From a virus: a stretch of DNA of 36,490 nt. Where the stretch lies: positions 1 to 36,490 of IMG/VR virus record IMGVR_UViG_3300009128_000064. One strand, given 5' to 3'. The position numbers and the translations under genes were made by a program. The notes below the pieces were generated by a model. The model worked only from the letters and a program-made list of their open reading frames with translations, did no database searches and had not been told where the DNA came from. Below are positions 1-7,559 of this stretch, piece after piece (position 1 is the first letter of the stretch; every line of letters starts with the position of its first letter).

Positions 1-2
1 CC

Positions 3-470
3 ATCAATGAACGGGACAGGCGATACTACGCCGACAACAAGGAAGCCATCGCTGAACGAATGAGTCGATACCAACGCACTCGGCGACAAGAGGACCCCGC
101 CTATCGCCTACGCCAGAATGTCTCCCGCTGTGTCTTGATGGCCCTCAAGAGGCGCAACTCAACCAAAGAAGGTAACTCCGTCTGGTCTAAACTACCTTAT
201 AGCCCAGACCAACTCTGTGAGCACATAGAGTCGCAGTTCGAACCTTGGATGACTTGGGGCAACCGCGCCGAGTGGCACATTGACCACATCTACCCTCACA
301 GCAAGTTGCCTTACGACACGATGGACCACCCCAACTTCCAGAAAGCGTGGGCTCTTGAAAACCTACGACCTCTCTGTGCCGAAGAGAACAGGCGGAAGGG
401 TGACAAGGTGGAGCTTGAGCTTCTCATAGAGTATGGCTTAGAGCACTATCACGACGCCGAGACAGCCTAA
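3..470 (+). CDS. HNH endonuclease, 5' end outside window
   Basis: The frame is open from the first bases of the window, so the apparent ATG at 60 is probably internal. The 19 codons before it give a basic, Y/K/R/E-rich segment typical of the spacer repeats in phage HNH nucleases. The HNH core is clear: WHIDHIYP (codons about 273-296), then ENLRPLCAEENRRKGDK near the end, giving the H-D-H metal site, the central N and a terminal K. HNH proteins of this type are usually free-standing homing or DNA-nicking enzymes of phages. A degenerate copy of the 3'-end repeat follows the stop. Family call is firm; target site and whether it is active are unknown. Confidence 0.85.
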   Translation: MNERDRRYYADNKEAIAERMSRYQRTRRQEDPAYRLRQNVSRCVLMALKRRNSTKEGNSVWSKLPYSPDQLCEHIESQFEPWMTWGNRAEWHIDHIYPHSKLPYDTMDHPNFQKAWALENLRPLCAEENRRKGDKVELELLIEYGLEHYHDAETA

Positions 471-478
471 TCCAAAAT

Positions 479-496
479 CCGGCACCAAAAGAAAAC
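479..496 (+). repeat. 3'-end repeat copy, degenerate
   Basis: CCGGCACCAAAAGAAAAC, a variant of the dispersed CGGCAACAAAAAGAATAA element. It lies 8 nt after the HNH stop and abuts the -35 box of the next promoter. Confidence 0.6.
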
Positions 497-524
497 TTGA
501 CAAAACCAGAAGATAAGGCATAAT
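497..524 (+). promoter_or_regulatory. Sigma-70-like promoter
   Basis: TTGACA (497-502), 16 nt, CATAAT (519-524). Transcription should start near 531. This makes an overlapping ATG at 523 unusable and supports the ATG at 581 as the first real start. Confidence 0.7.
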
Positions 525-580
525 GAAGAAGAAACAAACCCTCATCGACACAATGATCTACCACCTAGAGAGGTACAGAA

Positions 581-883
581 ATGAGCGACAAGAAGCACCT
601 AAAAGCGCTAAAACGCAAGGACAAGAAGAAACAGGGACAGGCGAAGAAGGAGCAAATCAACAAGACGAACAAAGAAGCAGAGAGGAAGATCGCATCGTTC
701 AGCAAAATGCCGAGCAACTGCACGACCTGCCAAGCCCCATTCGATAACGAGAGTCGCCAAGCCCACATGGAGTGGAAAGTAGCAGTCCGAGGCGATAAAG
801 TACGCCTGTTCTGCCCCGAGTGCCAAAAGAAGGCCCTAGAAGCGGCAGCAACAATAGAAGAAGGAGTTCAAGATGAGAATTGA
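581..883 (+). CDS. Small zinc-ribbon-like protein
   Basis: 100 aa. Residues 1-40 are highly basic and lysine-rich; C47-x2-C50 and C78-x2-C81 form a likely zinc ribbon, consistent with nucleic-acid binding. The start is supported by an AGAGAGG ribosome binding site (567-573) seven bases upstream, and by the promoter at 497-524. The stop overlaps the start of the IMPDH-like gene by 11 nt, so the two are probably cotranscribed and translationally coupled. No named family was recognised. Confidence 0.75.
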   Translation: MSDKKHLKALKRKDKKKQGQAKKEQINKTNKEAERKIASFSKMPSNCTTCQAPFDNESRQAHMEWKVAVRGDKVRLFCPECQKKALEAAATIEEGVQDEN

Positions 884-1895
884 GACAGCATTGACCTATG
901 ACGATGTGTTGCTGAAGCCCCAACTCAGCGACATCAGTTCCCGAAGAGAGGTAGACCTATCGGTCAATCTTGGGAACGGAGTCAAGTTGGGTATCCCGCT
1001 GATCGCCTCACCGATGGACACGATCAGCGGAGTAGAGATGGCGGTCGCTATGGACGCCTTGGGCGGTTTAGCGATCATCCACCGATACAACACCATCAAC
1101 GAACAGGCGGACCTTGTTGCCAGCGCGAAGGAGCGAGGAGCGACCAACGTCGGCGGAGCCGTCGGGGTAAACGAGGACTACTATGAGCGAGCCGAAGCTC
1201 TTGTCGGTGCGGGTGCCAATGTCCTTTGTGTCGATGTAGCCCACGGGTTCCACACGAAGGTCGCCCAGGTTGTCTATCGTCTAACGGATGCGTTCCCATA
1301 CATCCATATCATGTCGGGCAATGTAGCGACGAAGGGGGCTTACGAGTTTTTGTCCTCGTCGGATTCCGTGCGTGTCGGCGTGGGCTCTGGTTCTTGCTGT
1401 ACCACTCGCATCAACACGGGGCACGGCTTACCTGCCTTGGCCTCTGTGAGCGAGAGTGCCCTTGCGGAAGACGACACTACTGCCATCATCGCCGACGGAG
1501 GCATCCGCAACTCTGGCGACATCGTGAAAGCTCTTGCCGCAGGAGCCCGGGCAGTAATGCTTGGCTCTATCCTCTCGGGCACCGACGAGACCCCGGGCAA
1601 CCTCATCAGCCTCCCTGATGGTTCCTTTGCCAAAGAGTTCCGTGGCATGGCGAGTCGCAAAGCCCAGATGGACTGGCGCAGTCGCTCATCCTCACCCGAG
1701 GGTGTAGCCACCCATGTCCCCTATAAGGGATCCGTAGAACATGTCCTAGCCGACATCCTCGGCGGCGTCCGCTCAGGACTATCCTATTCTGGAGCCCGTT
1801 CAGTATTTGAACTCCAATCCCGAGCGATCTTCGTCCGCCAAACCCCATCAGGTTCCACCGAGTCCCGCCCCCACATCAGGTCCCACTCGGTCTAA
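873..1895 (+). CDS. IMP dehydrogenase / GMP reductase family enzyme
   Basis: 340 aa TIM-barrel oxidoreductase of guanine nucleotide metabolism. The N-terminus TYDDVLLKP, the catalytic loop GSGSCCTTR (171-179, catalytic Cys expected at 176), the phosphate-binding ADGGIRNSGDI, the FRGMAS segment and the C-terminal VPYKG...GLRSG-like stretch are all present. There are no CBS domains, and the flap between FRGMAS and VPYKG is short. That leaves open whether it oxidises IMP (towards GMP) or reduces GMP to IMP. An extra Cys precedes the catalytic one. Ribosome binding site GAAGGAG lies just upstream. Such an enzyme would rebalance purine pools during phage DNA synthesis. Confidence 0.88.
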   Translation: MRIETALTYDDVLLKPQLSDISSRREVDLSVNLGNGVKLGIPLIASPMDTISGVEMAVAMDALGGLAIIHRYNTINEQADLVASAKERGATNVGGAVGVNEDYYERAEALVGAGANVLCVDVAHGFHTKVAQVVYRLTDAFPYIHIMSGNVATKGAYEFLSSSDSVRVGVGSGSCCTTRINTGHGLPALASVSESALAEDDTTAIIADGGIRNSGDIVKALAAGARAVMLGSILSGTDETPGNLISLPDGSFAKEFRGMASRKAQMDWRSRSSSPEGVATHVPYKGSVEHVLADILGGVRSGLSYSGARSVFELQSRAIFVRQTPSGSTESRPHIRSHSV

Positions 1896-1897
1896 CT

Positions 1898-1920
1898 CCG
1901 GCAACAAAAGAAAAGAATAA
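1898..1920 (+). repeat. 3'-end repeat copy
   Basis: Near-consensus copy of the dispersed element (CGGCAACAAAAGAAAAG, then AATAA). It begins 3 nt after the stop of the IMPDH-like gene and also serves as leader of the following gene. Confidence 0.8.
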
Positions 1921-1923
1921 CAA

Positions 1924-2166
1924 ATGAGTAAATGTTTTGACATCCACGAGAAGTGGCAAGTATCCTGCGACAAAAAGGACTGCCGCAACTGGATGAGCTA
2001 CGAAGACGACCTAAACTGCGCTATTGTTTGCGCCAGAAAGTATGACAACGGACTATCTCTAAGAGAAGTTGCGGCGCGTATGGGAGTGTCCCACGTCCGC
2101 ATCGCTCAATTAGAGGCGGCTGGTGTGAGAAAGATGATCGAACGAGGCGGATTTAAAGAAGAGTAG
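1924..2166 (+). CDS. Small regulator with sigma-70 region 4-like helix-turn-helix
   Basis: 80 aa. Residues about 46-72 (LSLREVAARMGVSHVRIAQL followed by EAAGVRKM) have the layout of sigma-70 region 4, which contacts -35 boxes: helix, turn, then the recognition helix with V-R-x-x-Q-x-E spacing. The N-terminal half has five Cys (C4, C15, C20, C32, C36), possibly a metal site. No other sigma region is present, so it may work as a small accessory factor or an ordinary HTH repressor rather than a full sigma factor. Its start has no strong ribosome binding site. Confidence 0.7.
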   Translation: MSKCFDIHEKWQVSCDKKDCRNWMSYEDDLNCAIVCARKYDNGLSLREVAARMGVSHVRIAQLEAAGVRKMIERGGFKEE

Positions 2167-2188
2167 GCGGTTTGCAAAGTAGCATACT

Positions 2189-2197
2189 ATTTACAAG
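2189..2197 (+). promoter_or_regulatory. CTATTTA element, possible late promoter
   Basis: ACTATTTAC lies about 65 nt before the acidic repeat gene. Related CTATTTA(T/G)TTGA boxes precede the genes at 4011, 9216, 32716 and 35141. This copy is shorter, so confidence is low. Confidence 0.3.
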
Positions 2198-2259
2198 GAG
2201 CGCACAACAGAAAGATGTGTTCTCAATAAACCTGAAACTTCCCAACTGGAGAAAACCAA

Positions 2260-2760
2260 ATGTCCAAGAAGAGCCTAATGAACGAAGCCACCATCCGTCG
2301 CTGGGGCAAGCTAGCACAGCTTACTCCTCTCACCGAAAACTGGCTAGAGAACCTCACCGAAGAGGGTGAGGAAGAGATGGAGGAGCTACCCATGGGCGAA
2401 GAGCCTGCTATGGAAGAGCTTCCCGCCGAAGAGCCTGCTATGGAAGAGCTTCCCGTCGAAGAGCCCGAGTCTGCCGAAGAGGCAAGCGTAGAGGACATCG
2501 TCGGCGCAGTCGTTCAGGCTATCTCTGACGTCACCGACGTTGAGATCTCTATGGACGCTGGCGAAGAGATGCCCGCCGAGGAGCCCGCCATGGAGATGGG
2601 TGCCGAGGAAGAGGAGCTTCCCGCCGAGGAGCCTGCTATGGAGATGGGTGCTGAGGAAGAGGAGCTTCCCGCTAATCGCACCGAAGACGAAATCGACGCT
2701 GACGACCTCACCGAAGCTGTCCTTCGTCGTGTAGTCAAGCGCCTCCTAGCCAAAAAGTAG
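2260..2760 (+). CDS. Acidic repeat protein, possible virion component
   Basis: 166 aa. Residues 1-30 (MNEATIRRWGKLAQLTPLTE region) are a mixed helix; the rest is extremely acidic with two internal repeats: a 10-residue EEPAMEELPA unit twice and a 16-residue EEPAMEMGAEEEELPA unit twice. A basic amphipathic C-terminal helix (EAVLRRVVKRLLAKK) closes the protein. Acidic tandem-repeat proteins with a short conserved N-terminus are common in marine phages, where I would infer a scaffold or virion-associated role, but no function is shown. GGAGA ribosome binding site at a good distance. It is followed by a strong hairpin. Confidence 0.75.
   Translation: MSKKSLMNEATIRRWGKLAQLTPLTENWLENLTEEGEEEMEELPMGEEPAMEELPAEEPAMEELPVEEPESAEEASVEDIVGAVVQAISDVTDVEISMDAGEEMPAEEPAMEMGAEEEELPAEEPAMEMGAEEEELPANRTEDEIDADDLTEAVLRRVVKRLLAKK
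2401..2460 (+). repeat. 30-bp tandem duplication in acidic gene
   Basis: Two adjacent 30-bp copies (2401-2430, 2431-2460) that differ at one base, encoding the 10-residue acidic unit. Confidence 0.9.
2578..2673 (+). repeat. 48-bp tandem duplication in acidic gene
   Basis: Two adjacent 48-bp copies (2578-2625, 2626-2673) with only a few synonymous differences, encoding the 16-residue acidic unit. Confidence 0.9.
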
Positions 2761-2800
2761 ACCAGCAGTAGCCCTCTGGGCACAGCTTCCTACGACAGAA

Positions 2801-2859
2801 CAAAGACACCCCCTCACTCTACGGAATATAGAAAGCCGAGTAGTGAGGGGGTGTCTTTG
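2801..2859 (+). terminator. Long hairpin, probable terminator
   Basis: A perfect 18-bp inverted repeat: arms 2801-2818 and 2842-2859 around a 23-nt loop. The arm ends in CTTTG rather than a pure T tract. Because the A-rich and T-rich flanks are symmetrical it could also act on the other strand. It separates the acidic gene from the next promoter. Confidence 0.75.
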
Positions 2860-2911
2860 TCTGTGCGTGAGAAGCCCTCGCTATCACTCAATCCTTGTCC
2901 GCCTTTTTCTT

Positions 2912-2930
2912 TCGGCAACAAAAGAAAGAC
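2912..2930 (+). repeat. 3'-end repeat copy
   Basis: TCGGCAACAAAAGAAAGAC, immediately upstream of the promoter at 2932. Confidence 0.75.
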
Positions 2931-2931
2931 C

Positions 2932-2960
2932 TTTACAGGGCGACCAAAATAGGGTAGAAT
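2932..2960 (+). promoter_or_regulatory. Sigma-70-like promoter
   Basis: TTTACA (2932-2937), 17 nt, TAGAAT (2955-2960). The predicted start point (about 2967) falls on the ATG of the next gene at 2968, so its AAGGAAG sequence would not be in the transcript; a leaderless mRNA is possible. Confidence 0.6.
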
Positions 2961-2967
2961 AAGGAAG

Positions 2968-3279
2968 ATGGAAAAGCCAAAGCTAGTAATGAAGCAAGCT
3001 GTCAAGATGCTCACCTCGCAAGGATACGCAGCCGACGAGGGAAACCTAATAAACGCCGAGAACTTCTTCTTTGGCTATCGAATCCTAGAGTGGGCTGTTG
3101 AGCAGAACAACCCAGAAGCAATAATGCGCTATATGATGCTTTTAGAGTATTACAACAAAGGAAAGGTAGAAATACATTTTGACGAAGAAAACAACCTGCG
3201 CTTTCGTGAAACGGAGCTTTTCGGAATCCCCGAAGAAGACAAGCAAGAAGAAGTCGGCAACGAAAAAGAAGAAGAATAA
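2968..3279 (+). CDS. Hypothetical protein
   Basis: 103 aa, not recognised. Mostly helical, with aromatic residues in the middle and an acidic tail. The ATG at 2968 has AAGGAAG directly upstream but also coincides with the predicted transcription start; an alternative start is ATG 2989. The end of the gene runs through a copy of the 3'-end repeat, which supplies the stop codon. A perfect Shine-Dalgarno sequence follows the stop, pointing to cotranscription with the ClpP-like gene. Confidence 0.65.
   Translation: MEKPKLVMKQAVKMLTSQGYAADEGNLINAENFFFGYRILEWAVEQNNPEAIMRYMMLLEYYNKGKVEIHFDEENNLRFRETELFGIPEEDKQEEVGNEKEEE
3254..3279 (+). repeat. 3'-end repeat copy containing a stop codon
   Basis: TCGGCAACGAAAAAGAAG followed by AAGAATAA; the final TAA is the stop of the hypothetical protein gene. 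Confidence 0.7.
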
Positions 3280-3331
3280 AGAGGAGGTAGTCGAGATAAT
3301 CGCAACCGACCCCTACATCGATCTTGAGACG

Positions 3332-3958
3332 ATGACCGAAGAAGAGATTGACGAGATCCCCATGTCATACCAGCAAGTAGACACGGAGCCCGCCAAGTCT
3401 CGTTCTATCAACTTCCACGCCGAGTTAAACGAGGAGACAGCGGGACAGATCGTCACCGGTATGCTAAACCTCCACAACAACTCCTTGTTCCATCTTATCG
3501 ATCAAGACCCAGAGGGAACACCAGAGAAGGTCTATTACGGCAACAAGCCAATGAAGTTTTACATCTCCACGTTTGGAGGCTCAGCCGTAGAGATGTTCGG
3601 CATCCACGACCTAATGATCAATATCCGCGAGGAAACGCCCATCCACACTTACGGCATCGGCAAGGTAATGTCTGCTGGCGTCCTATTACTCGCCTCGGGC
3701 ACACAAGGTCATCGTTATATTGGTCGCCACACTCGCCTAATGATCCACTCGCTCCAAGCGGGCTATCAGGGGCCGATGCATGAACTGGAGACCGAGTACG
3801 AAGAGACCCATTGGCTCCAAAAGCAGTACTTCCGAGTCCTCTCGGAGCACACAAATATGAGCCAGAAGTTCATCAAGAAGCTGATGGATCGCCACACGAA
3901 CGTCTACATCAGCGCCGAAGAGGCAATTGAGTATGGCATCGCCGATGAGATGATGTAG
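3332..3958 (+). CDS. ClpP-like serine protease family protein 1
   Basis: 208 aa from ATG 3332. ClpP fold signatures: FGGS substrate-strand loop, GKVMSAG with the nucleophile Ser (114), TRLMIHS with His (139), and the C-terminal SAEEAIEYGIADEMM. At the catalytic Asp position (Asp in the ERDRFxS segment of ClpP) it reads TNVYIS, so Asn replaces Asp and activity may be reduced or lost. The start is uncertain: the frame is open back to 3179, and AGGAGG at 3282-3287 precedes no ATG, GTG or TTG in frame, only ATA 3296. Phage ClpP-like proteins often act in prohead maturation; a second paralogue with a complete triad lies at 16000. Confidence 0.85.
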   Translation: MTEEEIDEIPMSYQQVDTEPAKSRSINFHAELNEETAGQIVTGMLNLHNNSLFHLIDQDPEGTPEKVYYGNKPMKFYISTFGGSAVEMFGIHDLMINIREETPIHTYGIGKVMSAGVLLLASGTQGHRYIGRHTRLMIHSLQAGYQGPMHELETEYEETHWLQKQYFRVLSEHTNMSQKFIKKLMDRHTNVYISAEEAIEYGIADEMM

Positions 3959-3978
3959 TCCTTTTGTTCCTGTCAGAC

Positions 3979-3993
3979 CTATTTATTGAGACA
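3979..3993 (+). promoter_or_regulatory. CTATTTATTGA element, possible late promoter
   Basis: CCTATTTATTGAGA, about 20-30 nt before the ATG at 4011. The same 14 bases recur before the gene at 32716, which encodes a protein of the same N-terminal motif family. Confidence 0.45.
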
Positions 3994-4010
3994 ACCCGGA
4001 GAACACCAAA

Positions 4011-4283
4011 ATGAAACTAGACATCACCAAAAGACGGCTACAGCAACTAATCACCGAAGAGCATGCCAAACTCCGCTCAGAGGGGTTGCTCAACGAGAGC
4101 GCCCTCCGCTCCTATGAACTTGGCGACCAAGTCAAGAGTATCTCCACGGGCGAGCAGGGCGAAGTAGTCACCCTTCAAGCCCACGGCGCTATAATCAAGC
4201 TTGAGGACGGCACAAATGTCAAGATGGAAGAGACAGATATTGAACTAGCCTCTCCTGAAGAGACAGAATTAGAGGGCATCTAA
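4011..4283 (+). CDS. Small protein with N-terminal basic helix motif and SH3-like segment
   Basis: 90 aa. The N-terminus (TKRRLQQLITEEHAKL) matches the motif T-K-x-x-L-x-x-I-I-x-E-E shared with proteins at 32716, 32975 and 35141. The middle (YELGDQVKSISTGEQGEVV, then IIKLEDGTNVKM) looks like a small SH3/KOW-type beta barrel. A virion-associated role is inferred from the family pattern and the upstream CTATTTA element. The stop overlaps the next ATG (TAATG), so translation is coupled to the 606-aa gene. Confidence 0.75.
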   Translation: MKLDITKRRLQQLITEEHAKLRSEGLLNESALRSYELGDQVKSISTGEQGEVVTLQAHGAIIKLEDGTNVKMEETDIELASPEETELEGI

Positions 4284-6103
4284 TGACCATCATCGCCACC
4301 CTGTCCACTGACCCCCACATCGCAGATGAATTCGGGCAAAAAGTAAAAGAACTCCAGGGAAGATTATCAAACCAGTCGATGAACTACAGAGATTGGGACA
4401 CTCTCACAGACAAGCAGCAAGCCCTATTCTCCACCGACCTATTCTTGGATGGAGAATCAGCCAGAAGCGTAGAGGACTATGTGAGAGTAGCCCATGGCGC
4501 ATGCGACTGCCCAGACACTCAGGACGACCTTGAGTTCCACTCGCCCAAATTATTAGACAAGCTTCGTAAAGCACAGCAAGCCCCACCCAATATTCAGGTG
4601 GAGAACTTGTCGATCTTAGATGAGATGATTGAGCAAGCGATGCTGACGGAATCAAGTAAGGGTATAGCCCATGATGACAAGATGGGCGTAAGAATCCAGA
4701 ATAGCGCCGGTGAAGAACTTACACTCAAGAGACACTACAGACTGGAAGTTGAGCTAGAAGTTGACGAGGATGGAAACGAGAAAAGTAACCTCCTTGATCA
4801 GATTGGCGGCGAAAGCGTAGAGGTTCTATATAGCAATAATCCCACAGGACGCCCTCCGTACAGGGCGCTAGTCATCGTCGCCGAGGGCGATGGGGGTGAG
4901 TATGCGTTCGTTCGCTATACAACCTCCAGGATGTGGACTCAGACTGCGTTCGGAAGAGACACCGGATGGGGAGTGCGAGGCACAACCGCAGAGACAGAGG
5001 CTCTCGCCCTTAAACCATCAGACCTTTTACCTGGCGACCAAGCGATTCCGAAGAGAGACCTCGCATCAATTGTTGGAGCAAGATTAGAGACAGCCTCATT
5101 GTCCCCTATAACTAAGGCATCGATCGTTTCGCACCTGCAAAGTATTATATCGGGATCCTCGCCTACACCTATTGTCTTCGCAGACGAGGAGTCTCGCAAA
5201 GTGTCCTTACCTGCTGTGATCAAGTATTATGGCGAGATTGTTGCCCCGCTCTTGTTGTCTGTTGAACATGACGCTTTATCACCAACAAGTACAATAGTAG
5301 ACTCAACAAAGCACCTATTGAACCCCAATAAGATCGATAACTACAAACAAGCAGTCTCACTTGAGTGGCCCTCCTCGGTGACTCATGCAATGGTGGACAG
5401 TTATCTGCACTTCGCCGGAGGTTATAAGGTCGGCGTGAGTTCAAAAGGAGCGAAGGGTGGCGGAGCGAACCCTAGTATACGTTCACTACTCGAAGTGATT
5501 GAGGTTGCTGGTCGTACACCCGAGCAAATTAAAGAGATGTGGGGGGGGTCTGAGATTCTCGAACACCTCTATTTGGCGTTGCGCAGTCTGGGGAGGCTCT
5601 CATCTAAAGCGGGTCCAGCCGCAGCATTGTACGCCTTTGGGCTGATCGGCGGAGAAGAGTATAAGATGCTTGAGTCGATATACACATCGAAAGACACAGA
5701 TTTATCAGGCAAGGTCTCTAGAGACTACTTCGAGAAGAAAACTAGCAAGTATTTCCCCGTCGATGAGAGGAGTAAGAGGTCATCTCGCTATAGTCCTTAT
5801 TACCACCTGCTCGGAGCCCTCGCTCGCCAGGTGGAGTCTCAAGTCAACAACCTCAAGACTGAGAGCGGTGAGCCGGCATTCACAGAACTCGCAAAGATTG
5901 CCTATTCCCAAGGAGCAATAGTTCAGATTTACGCAGACTTCGCCAAGGGCAAAACAAACCAAGACGGCTCGGCACTAGTCGAGATGCTTCCGTTTAAGCT
6001 CATCTATCCAGCCCGCTTTGAGGGTTCGATCCGACTTGACGCAGGCAAGAACTACATGACCACCTATGTGAATGGGCGTCTAACAGTCAACATCCGGCAC
6101 TAA
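4283..6103 (+). CDS. Large hypothetical protein (606 aa)
   Basis: Not recognised. The second half holds a glycine/serine patch, GVSSKGAKGGGANPSI (about residues 386-401), followed by helical segments; similar SSKG..GA..S patches occur in some nuclease-like or DNA-processing proteins, but I cannot assign a family from memory. No signal peptide or membrane segment. Codon use from about 5050 to 5450 is more AT-rich than its neighbours. The gene ends inside a degenerate 3'-end repeat. Its coupling to a putative virion gene suggests a structural or ejected protein, as an inference only. Confidence 0.7.
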   Translation: MTIIATLSTDPHIADEFGQKVKELQGRLSNQSMNYRDWDTLTDKQQALFSTDLFLDGESARSVEDYVRVAHGACDCPDTQDDLEFHSPKLLDKLRKAQQAPPNIQVENLSILDEMIEQAMLTESSKGIAHDDKMGVRIQNSAGEELTLKRHYRLEVELEVDEDGNEKSNLLDQIGGESVEVLYSNNPTGRPPYRALVIVAEGDGGEYAFVRYTTSRMWTQTAFGRDTGWGVRGTTAETEALALKPSDLLPGDQAIPKRDLASIVGARLETASLSPITKASIVSHLQSIISGSSPTPIVFADEESRKVSLPAVIKYYGEIVAPLLLSVEHDALSPTSTIVDSTKHLLNPNKIDNYKQAVSLEWPSSVTHAMVDSYLHFAGGYKVGVSSKGAKGGGANPSIRSLLEVIEVAGRTPEQIKEMWGGSEILEHLYLALRSLGRLSSKAGPAAALYAFGLIGGEEYKMLESIYTSKDTDLSGKVSRDYFEKKTSKYFPVDERSKRSSRYSPYYHLLGALARQVESQVNNLKTESGEPAFTELAKIAYSQGAIVQIYADFAKGKTNQDGSALVEMLPFKLIYPARFEGSIRLDAGKNYMTTYVNGRLTVNIRH

Positions 6104-6117
6104 AAAACCAAAAACAG
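6094..6117 (+). repeat. 3'-end repeat copy, degenerate, containing a stop codon
   Basis: CCGGCACTAAAAAACC and A-rich tail; the TAA inside it ends the 606-aa gene. Confidence 0.55.
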
Positions 6118-6129
6118 AAAGGAGGGCAA

Positions 6130-6795
6130 GTGGAAGAAACCACCCCTCAACTCATCAAGACAACCAACAGCAATCAACACGACATCATTAGAGACATTCA
6201 GCGCCTCTATGTCCCAGAGGGGTTTGAATTAGATCCAACATATAGTAAGGGTAAGTTCTATGAAAAGCCCGGAGTCATCACTCCAACGCACAAATACGAC
6301 CTCTACCCTCAGCGACCAGATGTATTGAAAGCAACCGCCGAGGATCTACCCTTTGACGATGCTTCAATCAACAGCATAATGTTCGACCCTCCATTTATGG
6401 CGGGCTACACAAAAGCCAAACCAACAGGGGTGATGGGTGAGCGCTTCCATGGCTTTCGCTATGTGACCGAGATGTGGGAGTGGTACGACGCCTGTCTCGC
6501 TGAGTTCTCACGCATCCTCAAACCAGGAGGAATCCTCACCTTCAAGTGTCAGGACACAGTCTCAGGTGGCAAGAACTGGTTCTCACACTCCTATGTGATG
6601 AACTGCGCCATCGAGAAGGGATTTTACCCACGAGACATGTTTGTGTTGGTGGCGAAGAACAGAATGATCGGGCATAATCACGCCAACCAAAAGCACGCTC
6701 GCAAGTTCCATTCATACTTTTGGGTCTTTGAGAAAGAGAAAGAGGGACGCCAAAAGATCAACTACAACCTCCGACACGAAAGCGACAAAACTTGA
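6130..6795 (+). CDS. DNA methyltransferase, N4/N6 type
   Basis: 221 aa with GTG start behind AGGAGGG. DPPF (86-89) is catalytic motif IV of amino-methyltransferases; ILKPGGILTFKCQD (129-142) is the post-motif strand typical of N6_N4 methylases, and AEDLPFDD lies before motif IV. It would transfer a methyl group from S-adenosylmethionine to an exocyclic amine of A or C. No cognate restriction enzyme is adjacent, so it is probably an orphan phage methyltransferase that protects phage DNA. Overlaps the next start by 4 nt. Confidence 0.85.
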   Translation: MEETTPQLIKTTNSNQHDIIRDIQRLYVPEGFELDPTYSKGKFYEKPGVITPTHKYDLYPQRPDVLKATAEDLPFDDASINSIMFDPPFMAGYTKAKPTGVMGERFHGFRYVTEMWEWYDACLAEFSRILKPGGILTFKCQDTVSGGKNWFSHSYVMNCAIEKGFYPRDMFVLVAKNRMIGHNHANQKHARKFHSYFWVFEKEKEGRQKINYNLRHESDKT

Positions 6796-7559
6796 AATCA
6801 CCTCTTCGCTACCCTGGCGGCAAGACCCGAGCCCTAAAACACATCATCCCCCACTTCCCGGACGACATCCCAGAGATGGTAAGTCCGTTTTTGGGGGGAG
6901 GGTCCATCGAACTCCACTATGCCGCCCAGGGCACGAAGGTCCATGCCTACGATGTGTTCGAGCCTCTCATCAACTTTTGGCAGCAAGCACTCTTGGATGC
7001 TCCTGCGATGGCTCACATCCTTGAGGGGGCGATGCACCCAATCAGCAAGGCGCAGTTCAAGCGATTTCAGGAGAGGGTCGCCGACCTCACTCTTGACCCT
7101 CACCTACGAGCCTGCGCCTTTTACGCAATCAACCGCTCCTCGTTCAGCGGCGCAACTTTGAGCGGCGGAATGTCCAATAACCACCCACGCTACACGCAGT
7201 CCGCAATAGACCGCCTAGCCTCCTTCTCCGCCCCCAACCTCACCGCTAAGTGCCTTTCATTCGAAGACAGCCTCGCCCTCCACGACGACGACACCTTCAT
7301 CTACGCCGACCCACCCTACCTCTTGGAGAGCAACACCCTCTACGGCAACAAGGGCTCCACCCACAAGCACTTCAACCACGCCCTTTTTGCGGCAACAATA
7401 AAAAAGAAGAACAACTGGATAATATCATATAACCCACATCCAGAGATTTTAGACCTTTACAGAAATCACGTAATAGAGTATAATCTTGAATGGAAGTACG
7501 GAATGAGCAAAGACAAGACATCGAAAGAGATACTAATCATCAACAGAAAGGGAAACTGA
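6792..7559 (+). CDS. D12-class adenine-N6 DNA methyltransferase (Dam-like)
   Basis: 255 aa, probable TTG start overlapping the previous stop (TTGA). SPLRYPGGK (3-11) is the SAM-binding motif of D12 methylases, PFLGGGS follows, and ADPPY (172-176) is the catalytic motif; together they identify a Dam-like enzyme. A copy of the 3'-end repeat lies inside the coding region at 7389-7410, and the sequence after it becomes much more AT-rich than the first 600 bp, as if the C-terminal 55 codons had a different history. The stop overlaps the chaperonin ATG (TGATG). Confidence 0.9.
   Translation: MKSPLRYPGGKTRALKHIIPHFPDDIPEMVSPFLGGGSIELHYAAQGTKVHAYDVFEPLINFWQQALLDAPAMAHILEGAMHPISKAQFKRFQERVADLTLDPHLRACAFYAINRSSFSGATLSGGMSNNHPRYTQSAIDRLASFSAPNLTAKCLSFEDSLALHDDDTFIYADPPYLLESNTLYGNKGSTHKHFNHALFAATIKKKNNWIISYNPHPEILDLYRNHVIEYNLEWKYGMSKDKTSKEILIINRKGN
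7389..7410 (+). repeat. 3'-end repeat copy inside the Dam-like gene
   Basis: GCGGCAACAATAAAAAAGAA, read as A-A-T-I-K-K-K. It marks an abrupt fall in G+C within the gene. Confidence 0.6.

Noticed and set aside
523-747. 74-codon frame overlapping the zinc-ribbon gene
   Set aside because: Its ATG lies inside the -10 box of the promoter at 497-524, so it would not be in that mRNA, and its sequence is the out-of-frame reading of a Lys-rich gene with CxxC motifs.
3534-3546. GGCAACAAG inside the first ClpP-like gene (and at 7342 in the Dam-like gene) as 3'-end elements
   Set aside because: The A-rich tail is missing; these are ordinary Gly-Asn-Lys codons.
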